A stretch of DNA of 64,000 bases from Nitrobacter sp051535215 (GCF_051535215.1 NZ_JBPPLY010000001.1:372001-436000); one strand, 5' to 3'; numbered from the stretch's first letter, positions 40,880-50,564 are shown. Numbers and translations are program-made. The notes: generated by a model from the sequence alone, not told the origin.

Positions 40880-43800
40880 TCAGAACTTCACCGCCAGGTT
40901 CGCCTTGAAGCCTTGATCGTCCGCGCCGGAGGCGAACTGGCCCTCATAGGCGAGGCCTAACGTGGCGTTCGGAGAAACATTGATATCAAGTCCGGCCTCG
41001 AAAACGGCGCTGTCTTTTGCAATCGGAACGCCTGCGACGGTGAACGCGTTCGATCCTGCGAAAGCCTGCGTGACCGTCGGGATCGTATCGCCGAAGGCAT
41101 GGCGCCAACCGAGCATGCCGCGCAGTGTGGTGAGAGTATTCCAGAGCGGAAGATCGGTCTCCGCCCGCAAGCCTGCCGTCGTGAAGGTGACGCCGGTGGT
41201 ATCGCTCCGGCCGGTGAGAGCCGTCGTGCCTCCCCGTTCGGCGTAATCGCCGGTGTGCAGGTTGACATAGGCCAGATTGGCGAACGGTTCGAACCGAGCC
41301 CCGGCCGCGGCCATGCCGTAACCAAGTTCGCCAAAGATCTGCGTAGTGCCGGCGTTGTAGCGGGTGCTGAGGTTGTCGCTGAATCCGGGAATGGCGACGG
41401 CGCGTCGGGTGTCGAGTTCGTGCCATGTGTAGGCGAGACCGGAGCGGAACGCGAGGTTGCCCCATTGCGTGCCGCCGTAGGCGCCGAAATGATAATTGTC
41501 GCTGTCGCCCGACGAGAAGCGGTCCGATGCATTGAAGCGGGAGTGGCTGTAGCCGGTCATGAGGCCGATACGCCAGTCGCCGACGAAACCGTCGGTCCCG
41601 ATCAACAGGCCGCCGGTCGAGCGCTTGAGGGGTGCCGCATTCCCGTCGCTGTCGACGGAGCCCCATGAGCCGAAGCCGTAGCTCCAGAACACCCGCCCGG
41701 CGTGATCCGGCGAAACGGCCATCGGCGCATCCATGGATGCATAGGCCAGCGCCGGCGCATGCGAGGCGCCGGGCGCGTCGAAGGCCGCGCGGATGCGGTC
41801 GTTGATGGCATTGCGCACGAAGCGGCTGTCCTCGATCAGCGCTGTCTTGGCCGAGGCATGGATCTCGCCGGAGAGCGCATCGAAGCTCGCGCGCACGCTG
41901 TTCGGGTCGCCGTTCAGCGCGATCGTGCGCCAGAGAAGGTTGCCGCTGCCAAGCGTAGCGATGGCGGCGCCGGTGGCGCGCTGGTTGCGGGTCCGCCCGA
42001 CGCTGCCGAAGGAGAGGTCGTTGCGGATCAGTTGCAGCGTGACGTCGTTGCCGTCGCCGCCGTCATAAGCCACGCGCGTATCGAGAAAGAGCAGGTTCTT
42101 TGTGACCGGGTTGAAGGTGCCGGTGACGACGCCGGCGCTCCGCTTGTCGATGATCGTGAAGGGCCCGTTGAAGGCATTCCAGCCTGCCGCGTTGGCGGGA
42201 GACAGCACGAGGTCGAGCGTCGCGCCGGTGATGTCGACACCGCCTGCGGCGACGACCTTGTTGGCAGCGGTCGGCCCTGCTGCGATCCGGAGCGTGCCGT
42301 GATTGACATAGTCGCCCAGGACGGCTTGCGAACTGCCCGGCGCGTGAACGCCCCCGGCGTTAATGGTGACGGCCGAACCCACTGAGCCGAGATCGCCCGT
42401 GCCGCCCAGTATCGCGTTGCTGGCGACATTGATGACGCCGCCGAGCTTGCCGTTGCCGCCCGCATCGCCCACCAGCAAGCTGCCGTTCGACACATTTGTC
42501 GTGCCCGAGAAGCCGGAGGAGTTTCCGGTCAGGAGCGCCGCACCGCTGCCTGTCTTGACGAAGTTTCCGCTTCCGGACAGCACCCCGGCATAGGTACCGT
42601 CGGTGGTCTGGTCGAACGTCAGGGATGTGCCGGGGCCGATCGCCGCGTTGCCGCCAAAGCGGTCGCTGGCCGCGACCAGCCCGCCAGCCTCGATTGTCCA
42701 GTTCAGCGATGACGTTCCGGCGAGCGTCAATTCTCCCGCGCCGCGCTTCGTCATGGTGCCGTTGGTGCCGTTATAGTCGGCGATGTTGCCCGCGAAGCTG
42801 TCATTGCCGGTCTGGTCGAAAACCACCGTGCCGGCATTGGCGATGTCGCCCTTGATCGAGGAGGTATTGCCAATCAGGGTGCCGGCCGTCACCGTCGTGC
42901 CGCCGCCATAGCTGTTGACGCCACCGAGGGTCAGCGTGCCTGCGCCGTACTTGATCAGCGTGCCGATGCCGCCGATCGGGCCGTTCAGCCCCAGCGTGTT
43001 CGCGATATCGACGCCGATCGCCCCCGCTCCGTCGAGCGTGATCGTCCGGTTGCTGTTAAAGCTCGCCGTGGTATCCAGCGTGCCGTTGTTGAAGGTCAGT
43101 CCGCTGCCTGCTGCGCCGAGATTGGCGTCGGCCGAGACGGAGAGGACGCCGCCGAACAGGCTGGTGCCGCCCTGGTAGGTGTTGTTGCCGCCCAGCGTCA
43201 GCGCGTTGCCGCCCTGCTTGATGAAGCTGCCGGTGCCGCTGATGACGTTGTTGAGGGTGACGGAGCCCGATGGCTGGTCCATCGTGAGGCTGCCGGTGAT
43301 ATCGATTCCACCATTGATCGTTGCGGTCGGCGCGACGGAGAGCTGGTTCGACCCGCCGGTAAATTGAAGTGCGAAATATTGCGCGCCGCCGCCGCCGGCT
43401 TGCCCACCGCTGACCGTGGCGTTTCCGGTCAGGTTGACCGTGAGATTGCTGCCGCGGATACCGGCGCCGCCGTGGCCGTCGGCGCCTGCGGTGTTGTTGT
43501 TGCCGTCGCCGGCCCTCGCTCCTCCGGCGCCACCTGCGCCGCCGATGGCTGACCCACCGGCGCCGATATTGATTGTGGAGCCGGTGAGCGCATCGACGCC
43601 GCTGCCGCCGACACCGCCCGATCCGCCGGAATTGCTGAAACGGGGTTCATTGTGGCCGGCGGCGCCGCCTGCGCCGCCTGCGCCTCCGGTCACGCTCGTC
43701 ATGATCGTAACGGTCGGCGAACTGCCAGACACCACGAGGCCGGCGCCGCCGCTGCCGCCACCCCCGCCATTGCCACCCTGACCGCCTCCCAGGTTGGCAT

Positions 43801-44395
43801 CATTGTCACCACCGGTACCGCCGTTGCCGCCCTTGCCGCCGGCGAGAGCGGGCCCGGTGACATTGGTGTTGCCCGTGACGTAGGTGTAGCCGCCGGCACC
43901 GCCGCCGCCGCCTCCGCCGCCGAGTTGATCGTCGCCGCCGTCGCCACCGTTGCTGCCGGCGGTCGGCGCCGTATTGGCGGTGTAGTCGAAACTGTTGCCA
44001 CCGGCTCCGCCGTTACCGCCGGCGCCCAGATAGCCGGCCGTTCCGTGACCACCGGTACCGGCAGCCCCGAATGGCACGCCGCCGCCCCCGCCCGCGCCGG
44101 GGGTGCCGTTTCCGCCGTTGGAAACTCCGTTGCCGCCTAGGCTGGTGGGGTAACCTCCGCCGCCGCCACCGGGAAGAATGCCCCATCCATTGAGGCCGCC
44201 GCCGCTGCCACCTTGCGGATCAGCGAGGGTGCTTTGCGGCGCAGCAATCGCGAGCACCATCGTCAGGCTGGTGCTGGCAAGAAACATCGAGAGTCGGCGG
44301 TTTCGCCGGTTCGCGGCATGCTCATGCGGCGATTTCGGTTCTGCACGCGTTCGGTACGACCCGAGCGCAGCGTTGCCCACTCCAGTCCTGATCAC
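40880..44395 (-). CDS. Glycine-rich autotransporter (type Va secretion)
   Basis: A 1171-residue autotransporter. An extended signal peptide (RRNRRLSMFLASTSLTMVLA, about residues 30-60, cleaved near TLADPQ) is followed by a passenger whose first ~330 residues are built of GGxGG repeats reminiscent of mycobacterial PE_PGRS proteins. A beta-helix region with autotransporter repeats follows (NTYQGGTSLFGGVLSVSADA, GAGTLTLGGVNSYGGGTTV). The last ~280 residues are a 12-stranded beta-barrel beginning near GRVFWSYGFGSWG and ending in LAVKF with the terminal Phe required by the BAM complex. It is divergent from a winged-helix regulator, which may control it. The likely role is surface adhesion or biofilm formation. 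Confidence 0.87.
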   Translation of the reverse strand: MIRTGVGNAALGSYRTRAEPKSPHEHAANRRNRRLSMFLASTSLTMVLAIAAPQSTLADPQGGSGGGLNGWGILPGGGGGGYPTSLGGNGVSNGGNGTPGAGGGGGVPFGAAGTGGHGTAGYLGAGGNGGAGGNSFDYTANTAPTAGSNGGDGGDDQLGGGGGGGGAGGYTYVTGNTNVTGPALAGGKGGNGGTGGDNDANLGGGQGGNGGGGGSGGAGLVVSGSSPTVTIMTSVTGGAGGAGGAAGHNEPRFSNSGGSGGVGGSGVDALTGSTINIGAGGSAIGGAGGAGGARAGDGNNNTAGADGHGGAGIRGSNLTVNLTGNATVSGGQAGGGGAQYFALQFTGGSNQLSVAPTATINGGIDITGSLTMDQPSGSVTLNNVISGTGSFIKQGGNALTLGGNNTYQGGTSLFGGVLSVSADANLGAAGSGLTFNNGTLDTTASFNSNRTITLDGAGAIGVDIANTLGLNGPIGGIGTLIKYGAGTLTLGGVNSYGGGTTVTAGTLIGNTSSIKGDIANAGTVVFDQTGNDSFAGNIADYNGTNGTMTKRGAGELTLAGTSSLNWTIEAGGLVAASDRFGGNAAIGPGTSLTFDQTTDGTYAGVLSGSGNFVKTGSGAALLTGNSSGFSGTTNVSNGSLLVGDAGGNGKLGGVINVASNAILGGTGDLGSVGSAVTINAGGVHAPGSSQAVLGDYVNHGTLRIAAGPTAANKVVAAGGVDITGATLDLVLSPANAAGWNAFNGPFTIIDKRSAGVVTGTFNPVTKNLLFLDTRVAYDGGDGNDVTLQLIRNDLSFGSVGRTRNQRATGAAIATLGSGNLLWRTIALNGDPNSVRASFDALSGEIHASAKTALIEDSRFVRNAINDRIRAAFDAPGASHAPALAYASMDAPMAVSPDHAGRVFWSYGFGSWGSVDSDGNAAPLKRSTGGLLIGTDGFVGDWRIGLMTGYSHSRFNASDRFSSGDSDNYHFGAYGGTQWGNLAFRSGLAYTWHELDTRRAVAIPGFSDNLSTRYNAGTTQIFGELGYGMAAAGARFEPFANLAYVNLHTGDYAERGGTTALTGRSDTTGVTFTTAGLRAETDLPLWNTLTTLRGMLGWRHAFGDTIPTVTQAFAGSNAFTVAGVPIAKDSAVFEAGLDINVSPNATLGLAYEGQFASGADDQGFKANLAVKF

Positions 44396-44654
44396 TGTCT
44401 CTCATCCCGCTAGAACCGCCGCTGCCCGCCTTGTGCGCGTGCATCCCCCGGCGCGTTCCGGAAAAGAGCTAGCAAAAGATTGTTGTGCCAGTATTTGAAA
44501 ACAGCGTTTTTGGCCTGACCAGAAATATTGCGCGTTGTGCGCGAACCTCGACAGTGCCGCGGGATCGGCCTCGACTTTCGCCGTCGAACTATCGACGACT
44601 ATAATGTGCGAACCGGCTTTGCCGTTATGACCGGCGCCCCGGGGAGGGCACGAC

Positions 44655-46250
44655 GTGCGGGGAATGCGTTTCAACGATCTGGTGTTCGACGACGAGATGT
44701 TGTCGGTCAGGCGCGACGACGGGGCCGAACAGCGTCTGACGCGGCAGGAACGCGCGCTGCTGCTGCATTTCACCAACAATGCCGGAAAGCTTTTGACGCG
44801 ACCCCGGCTGGTCGAACTGATGGCGCGCGACGCCAGTGAAACCAACGAGCGAAATATCGATTTTATCGTCAACCGCCTGCGCAGGACGCTGGGCGACAGC
44901 GCGCGTCAGCCGCGATTCATCGCGACCCAATATGGCGAAGGCTATGTATGGATCGCGCAGCTTGCCGCACCCGCGCCCGACTCGGCGTTCCTTCTCATTG
45001 GTCCGGTCTACGGGTTGCGGGAGCAGACCGACCGCGCGCAAACGGTTCTCGCCAAGCTGACCGTGAAGCTCGACTCGCAGATCGGAACGGGTCGCAAGGT
45101 GAGTTGCGCGCCGGACTGGCGCCCCGGCATGCCGATGCCTCACGATGTGATCTATGGCCTTGATGCAAGCTTTCGCGCCGAGGCGGAAACACTGCACGCC
45201 GCATTCGTGCTGCGTCACGCAAGGTCGCGGCATGTGATCGGCGCGTTTCGTGCGCGGTTTGAAAACAGCAACACGGCCGGCGCGATCGACGTCCTCGCAG
45301 CCGAGGTGAAGTCGGCCATCTGGACGCACCTCGCAGTTCCGGCTAACGCGGTCGCTGCCTCGAGTGACGCGCCGCTCGAAGTGCGTTTGTACGACGCGGC
45401 CGATATCCTTTCGCGCACGCCGGCGATCTGGCGCGAGAACGAGGGGCAGCTTGAGCGCGCGCGGGCCGCGCGTCCCGACGATCCGACGCTCGCGATCATG
45501 TGGGGGCTGAACCTTTACGCTCGCCTGCTCAGTCAGGCGCTCGATGCGGACGAGATGATGTCGGCCGCCGCATGGTTGGCGATCGAGGACGAGATGGAAG
45601 CTCTCGCCTTCGCCAATCTTTCGAAGGTCCAGGACAATCCGCTTCTTGTGCTGGCTGTGGCGAAGCTCCTGTTCTTCATCGACCGCGGGCATTCGGATCT
45701 GGCGGCGCAACTGGCCGACGAGGCATTTGCGAATAGTACGGCCTTTGCCGCCTCATTTGCCCTGCAAGGACAGATTCGCATGTGCCGCGGCGACATTGCC
45801 GAGGCGATCGCCTTCTACGACGACGGAATGGAGATGTCGGAGCCCGGCTCCGCGTTTCATCGTTATCTGCTGGTGCTCAAATGCACCGCGTTGCTGGCGG
45901 CGAACCAGCGGCCGGCCCTGGAGCGGGCCTGCGCCGAGCTCTACGCCATCAAACCGGCGACCCGTCAGGAAATCGGCGTTCTCATGGCCGATCCAAAAGC
46001 CCGCAAGCTGCCGCCGGATATCGAAGCAGTTCTCCCGATGCTCACCGAAGCACGCGCGCGAAAGCTCGTGGCGTATTTCTACAATGTCTTCGCGCGCCGC
46101 TTCGACAGCCGCGAACACCGCCGCAATGTCATGCATGGACTGGTGAGCCACATGGTCCGTCACTTCGGACGAAAAGTCGTACCCGAACCCGTCTCTCGAA
46201 CATTTGGCTGGCGTGTGGGCCGGCCTTCCAAGGCGGACGAGGGTCGCTAG
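44655..46250 (+). CDS. CadC-like winged-helix regulator with helical repeats
   Basis: A 531-residue protein. Residues 3-100 are an OmpR/PhoB-type winged helix (LTRQERALLLHFTNNAGKLL, then NERNIDFIVNRLRRTLGDSA, QYGEGYVW), lacking a receiver domain as in CadC/ToxR-type regulators. No transmembrane helix is visible. The C-terminal half (~250-500) is a chain of helix pairs resembling TPRs (LVLAVAKLLFFIDRGHSDLA, ALQGQIRMCRGDIAEAIAFY). The GTG start at 44655 has GGAGGG 7 bases upstream. It is divergent from the autotransporter with a shared ~260-bp promoter region. Confidence 0.8.
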   Translation: MRGMRFNDLVFDDEMLSVRRDDGAEQRLTRQERALLLHFTNNAGKLLTRPRLVELMARDASETNERNIDFIVNRLRRTLGDSARQPRFIATQYGEGYVWIAQLAAPAPDSAFLLIGPVYGLREQTDRAQTVLAKLTVKLDSQIGTGRKVSCAPDWRPGMPMPHDVIYGLDASFRAEAETLHAAFVLRHARSRHVIGAFRARFENSNTAGAIDVLAAEVKSAIWTHLAVPANAVAASSDAPLEVRLYDAADILSRTPAIWRENEGQLERARAARPDDPTLAIMWGLNLYARLLSQALDADEMMSAAAWLAIEDEMEALAFANLSKVQDNPLLVLAVAKLLFFIDRGHSDLAAQLADEAFANSTAFAASFALQGQIRMCRGDIAEAIAFYDDGMEMSEPGSAFHRYLLVLKCTALLAANQRPALERACAELYAIKPATRQEIGVLMADPKARKLPPDIEAVLPMLTEARARKLVAYFYNVFARRFDSREHRRNVMHGLVSHMVRHFGRKVVPEPVSRTFGWRVGRPSKADEGR

Positions 46251-46334
46251 AATCAGAACCCGGCTTTATGCCGGGCATCCACAGCTATGACCGGTCATGA
46301 TGGATCAGCCTGTTCGTTAAAACGCGAACCGCTT

Positions 46335-46395
46335 TTAGCGCTTTCGAGCAAAGTCGAATCCAGTTCGCGTGAAGAAAACGCGTCAGATCAAAACC
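46335..46395. repeat. Extragenic palindromic repeat, family A
   Basis: Reverse-orientation copy carrying CGCGTGAAGAAAACGCGTCA next to TCGAATCCAGTTCGC. Similar copies lie at 51007-51080, 54597-54697, 55685-55762 and 58988-59073. Confidence 0.65.
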
Positions 46396-46433
46396 TGGAA
46401 ACTTTCATCGTTTCCGTGAAACGGTGAGAGCCT

Positions 46434-47330
46434 CTAACCCCCGACACGCTTCAGCTCCGCGACCAACTGGTCCAGCGCGTCGGACAGCATCGGCCCGCCG
46501 CATACCGTGAGATCCTCGGGAATTATGAGGCGCCGCGACGGCGGATACAGCTTTTCGAGCGCCGGATGAAGCAGCAGCGCGCTGCCCTCGTCCTCGGCAA
46601 CGTCGCGGCCGTCGGATATCAGGATGAAGTCCGGCCGATCAGCCACAATGGCTTCGAGCGTGGCAAACCCGCTGGAGTTGCTGCCGAGGCCGGACGCGGC
46701 GTTCGACAGTCCCGTGATCGAGAGCAACGCACTGGTGATGCTGTCATCGCCAGAAACCCAGCCGCGTCGCGACAGCGCCAGCACCCGATAGGGTTTGCGC
46801 GCCACCGCTTGCCTCGCGCGGGCGATCGCGGCATCGAGACGCGCGACCTGGGCTTCCGCGCGATCTGCATGCCCGACGAGACCGCCCATCCGGCGGATCT
46901 GCTCCTTCACGTCATCGATCGATCTTGCGATATCGAATTCGGCGACCCTCATTCCCTGCCGTTTCAGCAATTCGCGCGTCGCTCGCTTCATGTAGAGGCC
47001 GGCGACAACCAAATCGGGCTTGAGCGTCAGCACATCCTCCGCTTCGCCCGACAGCCGCCGATATTTCCGCGCCTCGGCCGCCGCCCAGGAGCGCGCGGCA
47101 TCCCGCGCGTAGGGACTGAGACCGACGATCTGAGCGGGATCGGCAAGCGTCATTAAAAGCTGATCGGTGCAGACGTTGATCGATGCAACGCGCGGCAGAT
47201 CGGCGGCCCGCGCCTGCATGGCAATCCCGACGGTTAGTACCAGAACAGCCGCAGCAAGATCGCCGCTTCTCTGACTTATGCAGGCCCGGATCGCCTTGCA
47301 AAGACGATGCAACCGCGCGACAGGCGGCAT
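46434..47330 (-). CDS. btuF: Cobalamin-type ABC substrate-binding protein (BtuF-like)
   Basis: A 298-residue periplasmic binding protein of the BtuF/FhuD class. A basic N-terminus and hydrophobic signal segment (LAAAVLVLTVGIAMQARA) end near residue 44, followed by PRVASINVCTDQLLMTLADP and IVGLSPYARD; LKPDLVVAGLYMKRATREL is the typical hinge lobe. It begins 5 bp after the ATPase stop; the ATG at 47330 is preferred over one 21 bp earlier because GGAGG stands 10 bases before it. The riboswitch upstream of the operon points to vitamin B12 or another corrinoid as ligand. Confidence 0.85.
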   Translation of the reverse strand: MPPVARLHRLCKAIRACISQRSGDLAAAVLVLTVGIAMQARAADLPRVASINVCTDQLLMTLADPAQIVGLSPYARDAARSWAAAEARKYRRLSGEAEDVLTLKPDLVVAGLYMKRATRELLKRQGMRVAEFDIARSIDDVKEQIRRMGGLVGHADRAEAQVARLDAAIARARQAVARKPYRVLALSRRGWVSGDDSITSALLSITGLSNAASGLGSNSSGFATLEAIVADRPDFILISDGRDVAEDEGSALLLHPALEKLYPPSRRLIIPEDLTVCGGPMLSDALDQLVAELKRVGG

Positions 47331-47335
47331 CGCGA

Positions 47336-48118
47336 TCACGCCTCCGACCATGGAACGATGACGGTTTCGCGTTGATAGTCGGCCCGATAGGTCCTGACGC
47401 GAAAAATATTCTCGATGATTGTTTCCGAGAGCGCGGTCGCAGGCGGTCCCTGCGACACCAGACGCCCGTCGGACAGCACGAGAGCGATATCCGCAAACCG
47501 CGCCGCGAGCCCGAGATCGTGCGTCACCACGATGACGAGTGTTCCGGTGTCGGCCGCGGTCCTCAGCCTGGTCATGACCTCGATCTGGTAGCGCGGATCG
47601 AGTGCTGCGGTCGGCTCGTCGGCCAGCAGAATTGGTGCTTCCACGGCCAGCACCCGCGCCAGCGCCACGCGGCCGCGCTCGCCGCCGGACAATTCCGTCA
47701 CCGGTCGATCGCTCAAACCTGTCACGTCGGTCGCCTGCATCGCCCGCATCACCGCCGCGGCGTCCGCCCCTGTCAGCCGCGCCGGATCGACCGCGCCGTG
47801 CGGGTAGCGCCCGAGCGCCACGATGTCCCGCGCCGGCAGTGGCCAGTGCATCTGGTGACCCTGCGGAAGATAGGCGAAACGGCGCGCGCGCTCGCGAAGG
47901 GTGAGCGAGGACAGCGCGTCGCCGCAAACCTCGATCGTCCCCTCCGATGGCAACAGGCCCGCCAGTGCCCGCAGCAAGGTGGTCTTGCCGGCGCCATTGG
48001 GTCCGACCAGCGCGGCAAGGCACCCGCGCGGCAGCGCCAGGGAAATGTCGCTCAGGACTACCCGTTTTCCGAGACTCACCGACAACGACGAGGCAGTGAG
48101 AATGGCGGCTTCGCTCAT
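47336..48118 (-). CDS. btuD: Cobalamin ABC importer ATPase (BtuD-like)
   Basis: A 260-residue ABC ATPase: Walker A GPNGAGKTT (~38-46), Q-loop FAYLPQGHQ, signature LSGGERGRVALARV and Walker B ILLADEPTAALDP, with the switch His in VVTHDLGLAARF. It belongs to the FecE/BtuD type that energises siderophore or cobalamin uptake. The start overlaps the permease stop by 4 bp (ATGA), and the binding-protein gene follows after 5 bp, so the three genes form one operon. Confidence 0.9.
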   Translation of the reverse strand: MSEAAILTASSLSVSLGKRVVLSDISLALPRGCLAALVGPNGAGKTTLLRALAGLLPSEGTIEVCGDALSSLTLRERARRFAYLPQGHQMHWPLPARDIVALGRYPHGAVDPARLTGADAAAVMRAMQATDVTGLSDRPVTELSGGERGRVALARVLAVEAPILLADEPTAALDPRYQIEVMTRLRTAADTGTLVIVVTHDLGLAARFADIALVLSDGRLVSQGPPATALSETIIENIFRVRTYRADYQRETVIVPWSEA

Positions 48119-49140
48119 GCGAGGCCTCCGCCCAGCGCGCGGCGCTCGCGCACGATCAGATACAGGAAGAACGGCACGCCGATCAGCGCGGTCAGCACGC
48201 CGACCTTGATGTCCGATGTCGAGGGAATGAGACGAACCGCGATATCGGCCGCGAGCAGCAGCGCCGCGCCGGCCAGCGCGCTCGGCACCATCAGCCGCGC
48301 TGGGTCGTAACCGATCAGCGGACGCATCAGATGCGGCGCGACCAGGCCGATGAAACCGATGGCCCCCGCGACCGCCACCGCGCCGCCGACGCCGAGCGCG
48401 ACGCCGAGGATCGCCCATAGCCGCAACCGTCCGACATCGACGCCGAGGCTCTGCGCGGATTCCTCGCCGAGACTGAGCGCGCGAAACGCATGGCGCTGGC
48501 TCATCAGGATCGCGGCGCCCGCGGTGATGAAGGGCAGCGCCAGCATCACATGGCGAAAGCTGCGGTCTTCCAGCGAACCCAGCAGCCAGAACGCGATCTC
48601 CAGCGCAGCGAAGGGATTGCGTGACAGGTTCATGGTCAGTGACGTCGCGGCTCCCGCAAGCGAGGAGATCGCAAGCCCGGCAAGGATCAGGATCAGCAGG
48701 CTGGCATTGCGTCCCGCGACCGCGAGCAACGCGAACACGGAGGCAAACGCTGCGACGATGGCCGCGGCCGGCAGCGCGAAGGAACGCACGTCGATACCTC
48801 CGAGCGCGATGACCAGCACCGCGCCGAATGCCGCTGCCTGCGGCGCGCCGAACAGCGAGGGCGACGCCAACGGATTGCGCAGCAGTCCCTGCAGGGCCGC
48901 ACCCGACAAACCGAGAATGGCGCCGATCGCAAGTCCGAGGATCGCGCGCGGCAGGCGAATGTCCTGCACGATGATTCGCTGGACCTCGCTGCCGCCTCCG
49001 AACAAGGCCTCGAGAACGGCGACAGGCGACAATTTTACGGGACCAATGCCGAGCGACACCAGCGTCAGCCCCGTGACACCCGCACATAGCGCGACCGTTA
49101 CGACCGCTCGTCGGCGGGCCGCGATATCTTGCATCATCAT
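48115..49140 (-). CDS. btuC: Cobalamin ABC importer permease (BtuC-like, FecCD family)
   Basis: A 341-residue FecCD-family permease with about ten membrane helices. The family hallmark RLPRAILGLAIGAILGLSGA (~62-81) and GAAQ/PLASPSLFGAPQAA segment are present, and GVGGAVAVAGAIGFIGLVAP followed by HLMRPLIGYD is the EAA-like coupling region that contacts the ATPase. It is the first gene after the cobalamin riboswitch (220 bp upstream), which is expected to shut the operon down when B12 is plentiful. Confidence 0.9.
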   Translation of the reverse strand: MMMQDIAARRRAVVTVALCAGVTGLTLVSLGIGPVKLSPVAVLEALFGGGSEVQRIIVQDIRLPRAILGLAIGAILGLSGAALQGLLRNPLASPSLFGAPQAAAFGAVLVIALGGIDVRSFALPAAAIVAAFASVFALLAVAGRNASLLILILAGLAISSLAGAATSLTMNLSRNPFAALEIAFWLLGSLEDRSFRHVMLALPFITAGAAILMSQRHAFRALSLGEESAQSLGVDVGRLRLWAILGVALGVGGAVAVAGAIGFIGLVAPHLMRPLIGYDPARLMVPSALAGAALLLAADIAVRLIPSTSDIKVGVLTALIGVPFFLYLIVRERRALGGGLA

Positions 49141-49304
49141 GCGCCGTTGGAAACGCGGCAGATCATCGGACCGGCTGGTCCGGCAGCACAGTACGGGAAA
49201 CCCAAAATTCGGGAGACCATGACGATCCTTTCCGCCGACCCACCGTCGCGCGCACCAGAGTCTGATTCAATCACGTTGAAACAGAGTCTGGCCTTTTCCT
49301 TTGA

Positions 49305-49356
49305 TCGAGCATGATCTTAGCCGAAAACCGGTTGCCACTTTTCGGGATCATGCTCC
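49305..49356. repeat. Extragenic palindromic repeat, family B
   Basis: GAGCATGATC at the left pairs with GATCATGCTC at the right around CCGAAAACCGG and CCACTTTTCGG. It lies immediately after the cobalamin riboswitch in transcript order. Confidence 0.75.
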
Positions 49357-49359
49357 GAA

Positions 49360-49546
49360 GGCGTCGCCGGCCGGTCTCCTGGCTCGCGGCCGTTATCCGG
49401 ATCCGATTTTCCTCACATGCGCGGCATGTTCGGCAGCGGAATGGACGCGGATGGCCGCTTACAGTTGCGGGGGCAGCCGCGGCGTTGGGGTCATATCCCC
49501 GCACCGCGTTCCCGTTTCACCTCCCTCGGGAGGCACCGATGACGCC
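49360..49546 (-). ncRNA. Cobalamin (B12) riboswitch
   Basis: On the minus strand the sequence contains the conserved elements in order: GGTGCCTCCC, GGGAACGCGGTG, the core GCTGCCCCCGCAACTGTAAG and the B12 box GAGCCAGGAGACCGGCC. The closing P1 helix is GGCGTC with GACGCC. It precedes btuC and explains control of the operon by adenosylcobalamin. Confidence 0.93.
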
Positions 49547-49626
49547 GCAAACAAGCACAGTGGAACCAGCCGTGCAAGCCGCGAACGCATTCCTGCATTG
49601 GCGCGAAATCAGCGAGTTGCATCCAG

Positions 49627-49902
49627 TCAGGGCTGCGCGAGATAACGCGGCAGCTCCTGCTCGAATTCTGGGAAGTAGCGTGAAATCACCGAAATATCGA
49701 AGCGCGCGAGGATCGACTCCTTGGGCTCCCGGTCGAGCAGGAAGTGAAAGGCGGCCTCGACGCAGCGCTCAGGCGAGTGCTTGCCGGCTGTCAGCTGCTT
49801 GCTCTTGGAGTCAGACATCGTGACGCGGTGGCGGCTCTCGCCGTTTTCGTCGCGGACCACGGCCTCGAACTCGCCCTCGCCGACGCGCTGAACCTTGATC
49901 AT
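49627..49902 (-). CDS. Small conserved protein, unknown function
   Basis: A 91-residue soluble protein starting MIKVQRVGEGEFEAVVRDEN, with HRVTMSDSKSKQLTAGKHSP in the middle and FHFLLDREPKESILARFDIS followed by FEQELPRYLAQP at the end. It looks compact with alternating strands then helices. No catalytic motif is visible. It stands alone beyond the riboswitch. Similar small proteins occur in Bradyrhizobium relatives. Confidence 0.65.
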   Translation of the reverse strand: MIKVQRVGEGEFEAVVRDENGESRHRVTMSDSKSKQLTAGKHSPERCVEAAFHFLLDREPKESILARFDISVISRYFPEFEQELPRYLAQP

Positions 49903-50180
49903 AGGGTCGCTCCATTCAGCAGCCGGCGGTACGGCTGTTCCTGCCGCCCACATGCTTGCCGTCGCCGGACTCGTTGGCTCCGGCCGAAAATAGGGCGCGG
50001 AAGGACGTTCAAACGGCCGGCACTTGGACATATTCCATCCGAACCACGCGATATTTCAAAGAAATCTTTGAAACAACGGCCATTCAGGACGTTTTGATGG
50101 ATCCTCGGGATATGTTATCGGAAAGATGCTCGCCGTGCAGGGCAGCAAACCAATTCCTTATCGAGGCTAGAGGAAGATCA

Positions 50181-50546
50181 ATGATCGAAGATGATGAATT
50201 CAATGGCTTCGTGATCAGCTCGCTGCGCCGGGCCTTGGAACACGGCGCTGAAGCTTTTAATCGATTGATGCAAAAAGACGATGCGTTTCTTCGCGAAAGT
50301 TTCGCGCGTTGCAGTATCGTGTTTGCTCTGTGGCCCGACGCCCAGGCAAAGTGCGGCTTTGCGATGATGCCCATCAAGCGCGAAGCGCCGCCGGATCCGC
50401 TCAACGTGAAGGGCGAGGTGATGCCATGCCTGAGCAGAGAGGCCGCATTCGAGTTGCAGGAGCGGTTTGGCGATCCGTCGTTGAAGGATGAATTCCAGCA
50501 CTTCTCGGTCGATGGCGAGATTCCGTTTCCCAATCGTTTGAACTGA
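50181..50546 (+). CDS. Hypothetical protein
   Basis: A 121-residue protein beginning MIEDDEFNGFVISSLRRALE, helical at first (EAFNRLMQKDDAFLRESFAR) and then more mixed (FAMMPIKREAPPDPLNVKGE). The ribosome site AGAGGAAG precedes the ATG. A strong hairpin (50565-50591) follows the stop. No domain is recognised. Confidence 0.55.
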   Translation: MIEDDEFNGFVISSLRRALEHGAEAFNRLMQKDDAFLRESFARCSIVFALWPDAQAKCGFAMMPIKREAPPDPLNVKGEVMPCLSREAAFELQERFGDPSLKDEFQHFSVDGEIPFPNRLN

Positions 50547-50564
50547 AGAGCGCGTAAAGACTAT

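Noticed and set aside
40880..44395. CRISPR-like look of the repetitive glycine-coding DNA in the autotransporter
   Set aside because: The repeats are short, irregular and in coding frame; there are no fixed-length spacers. No CRISPR array was found anywhere in the window.
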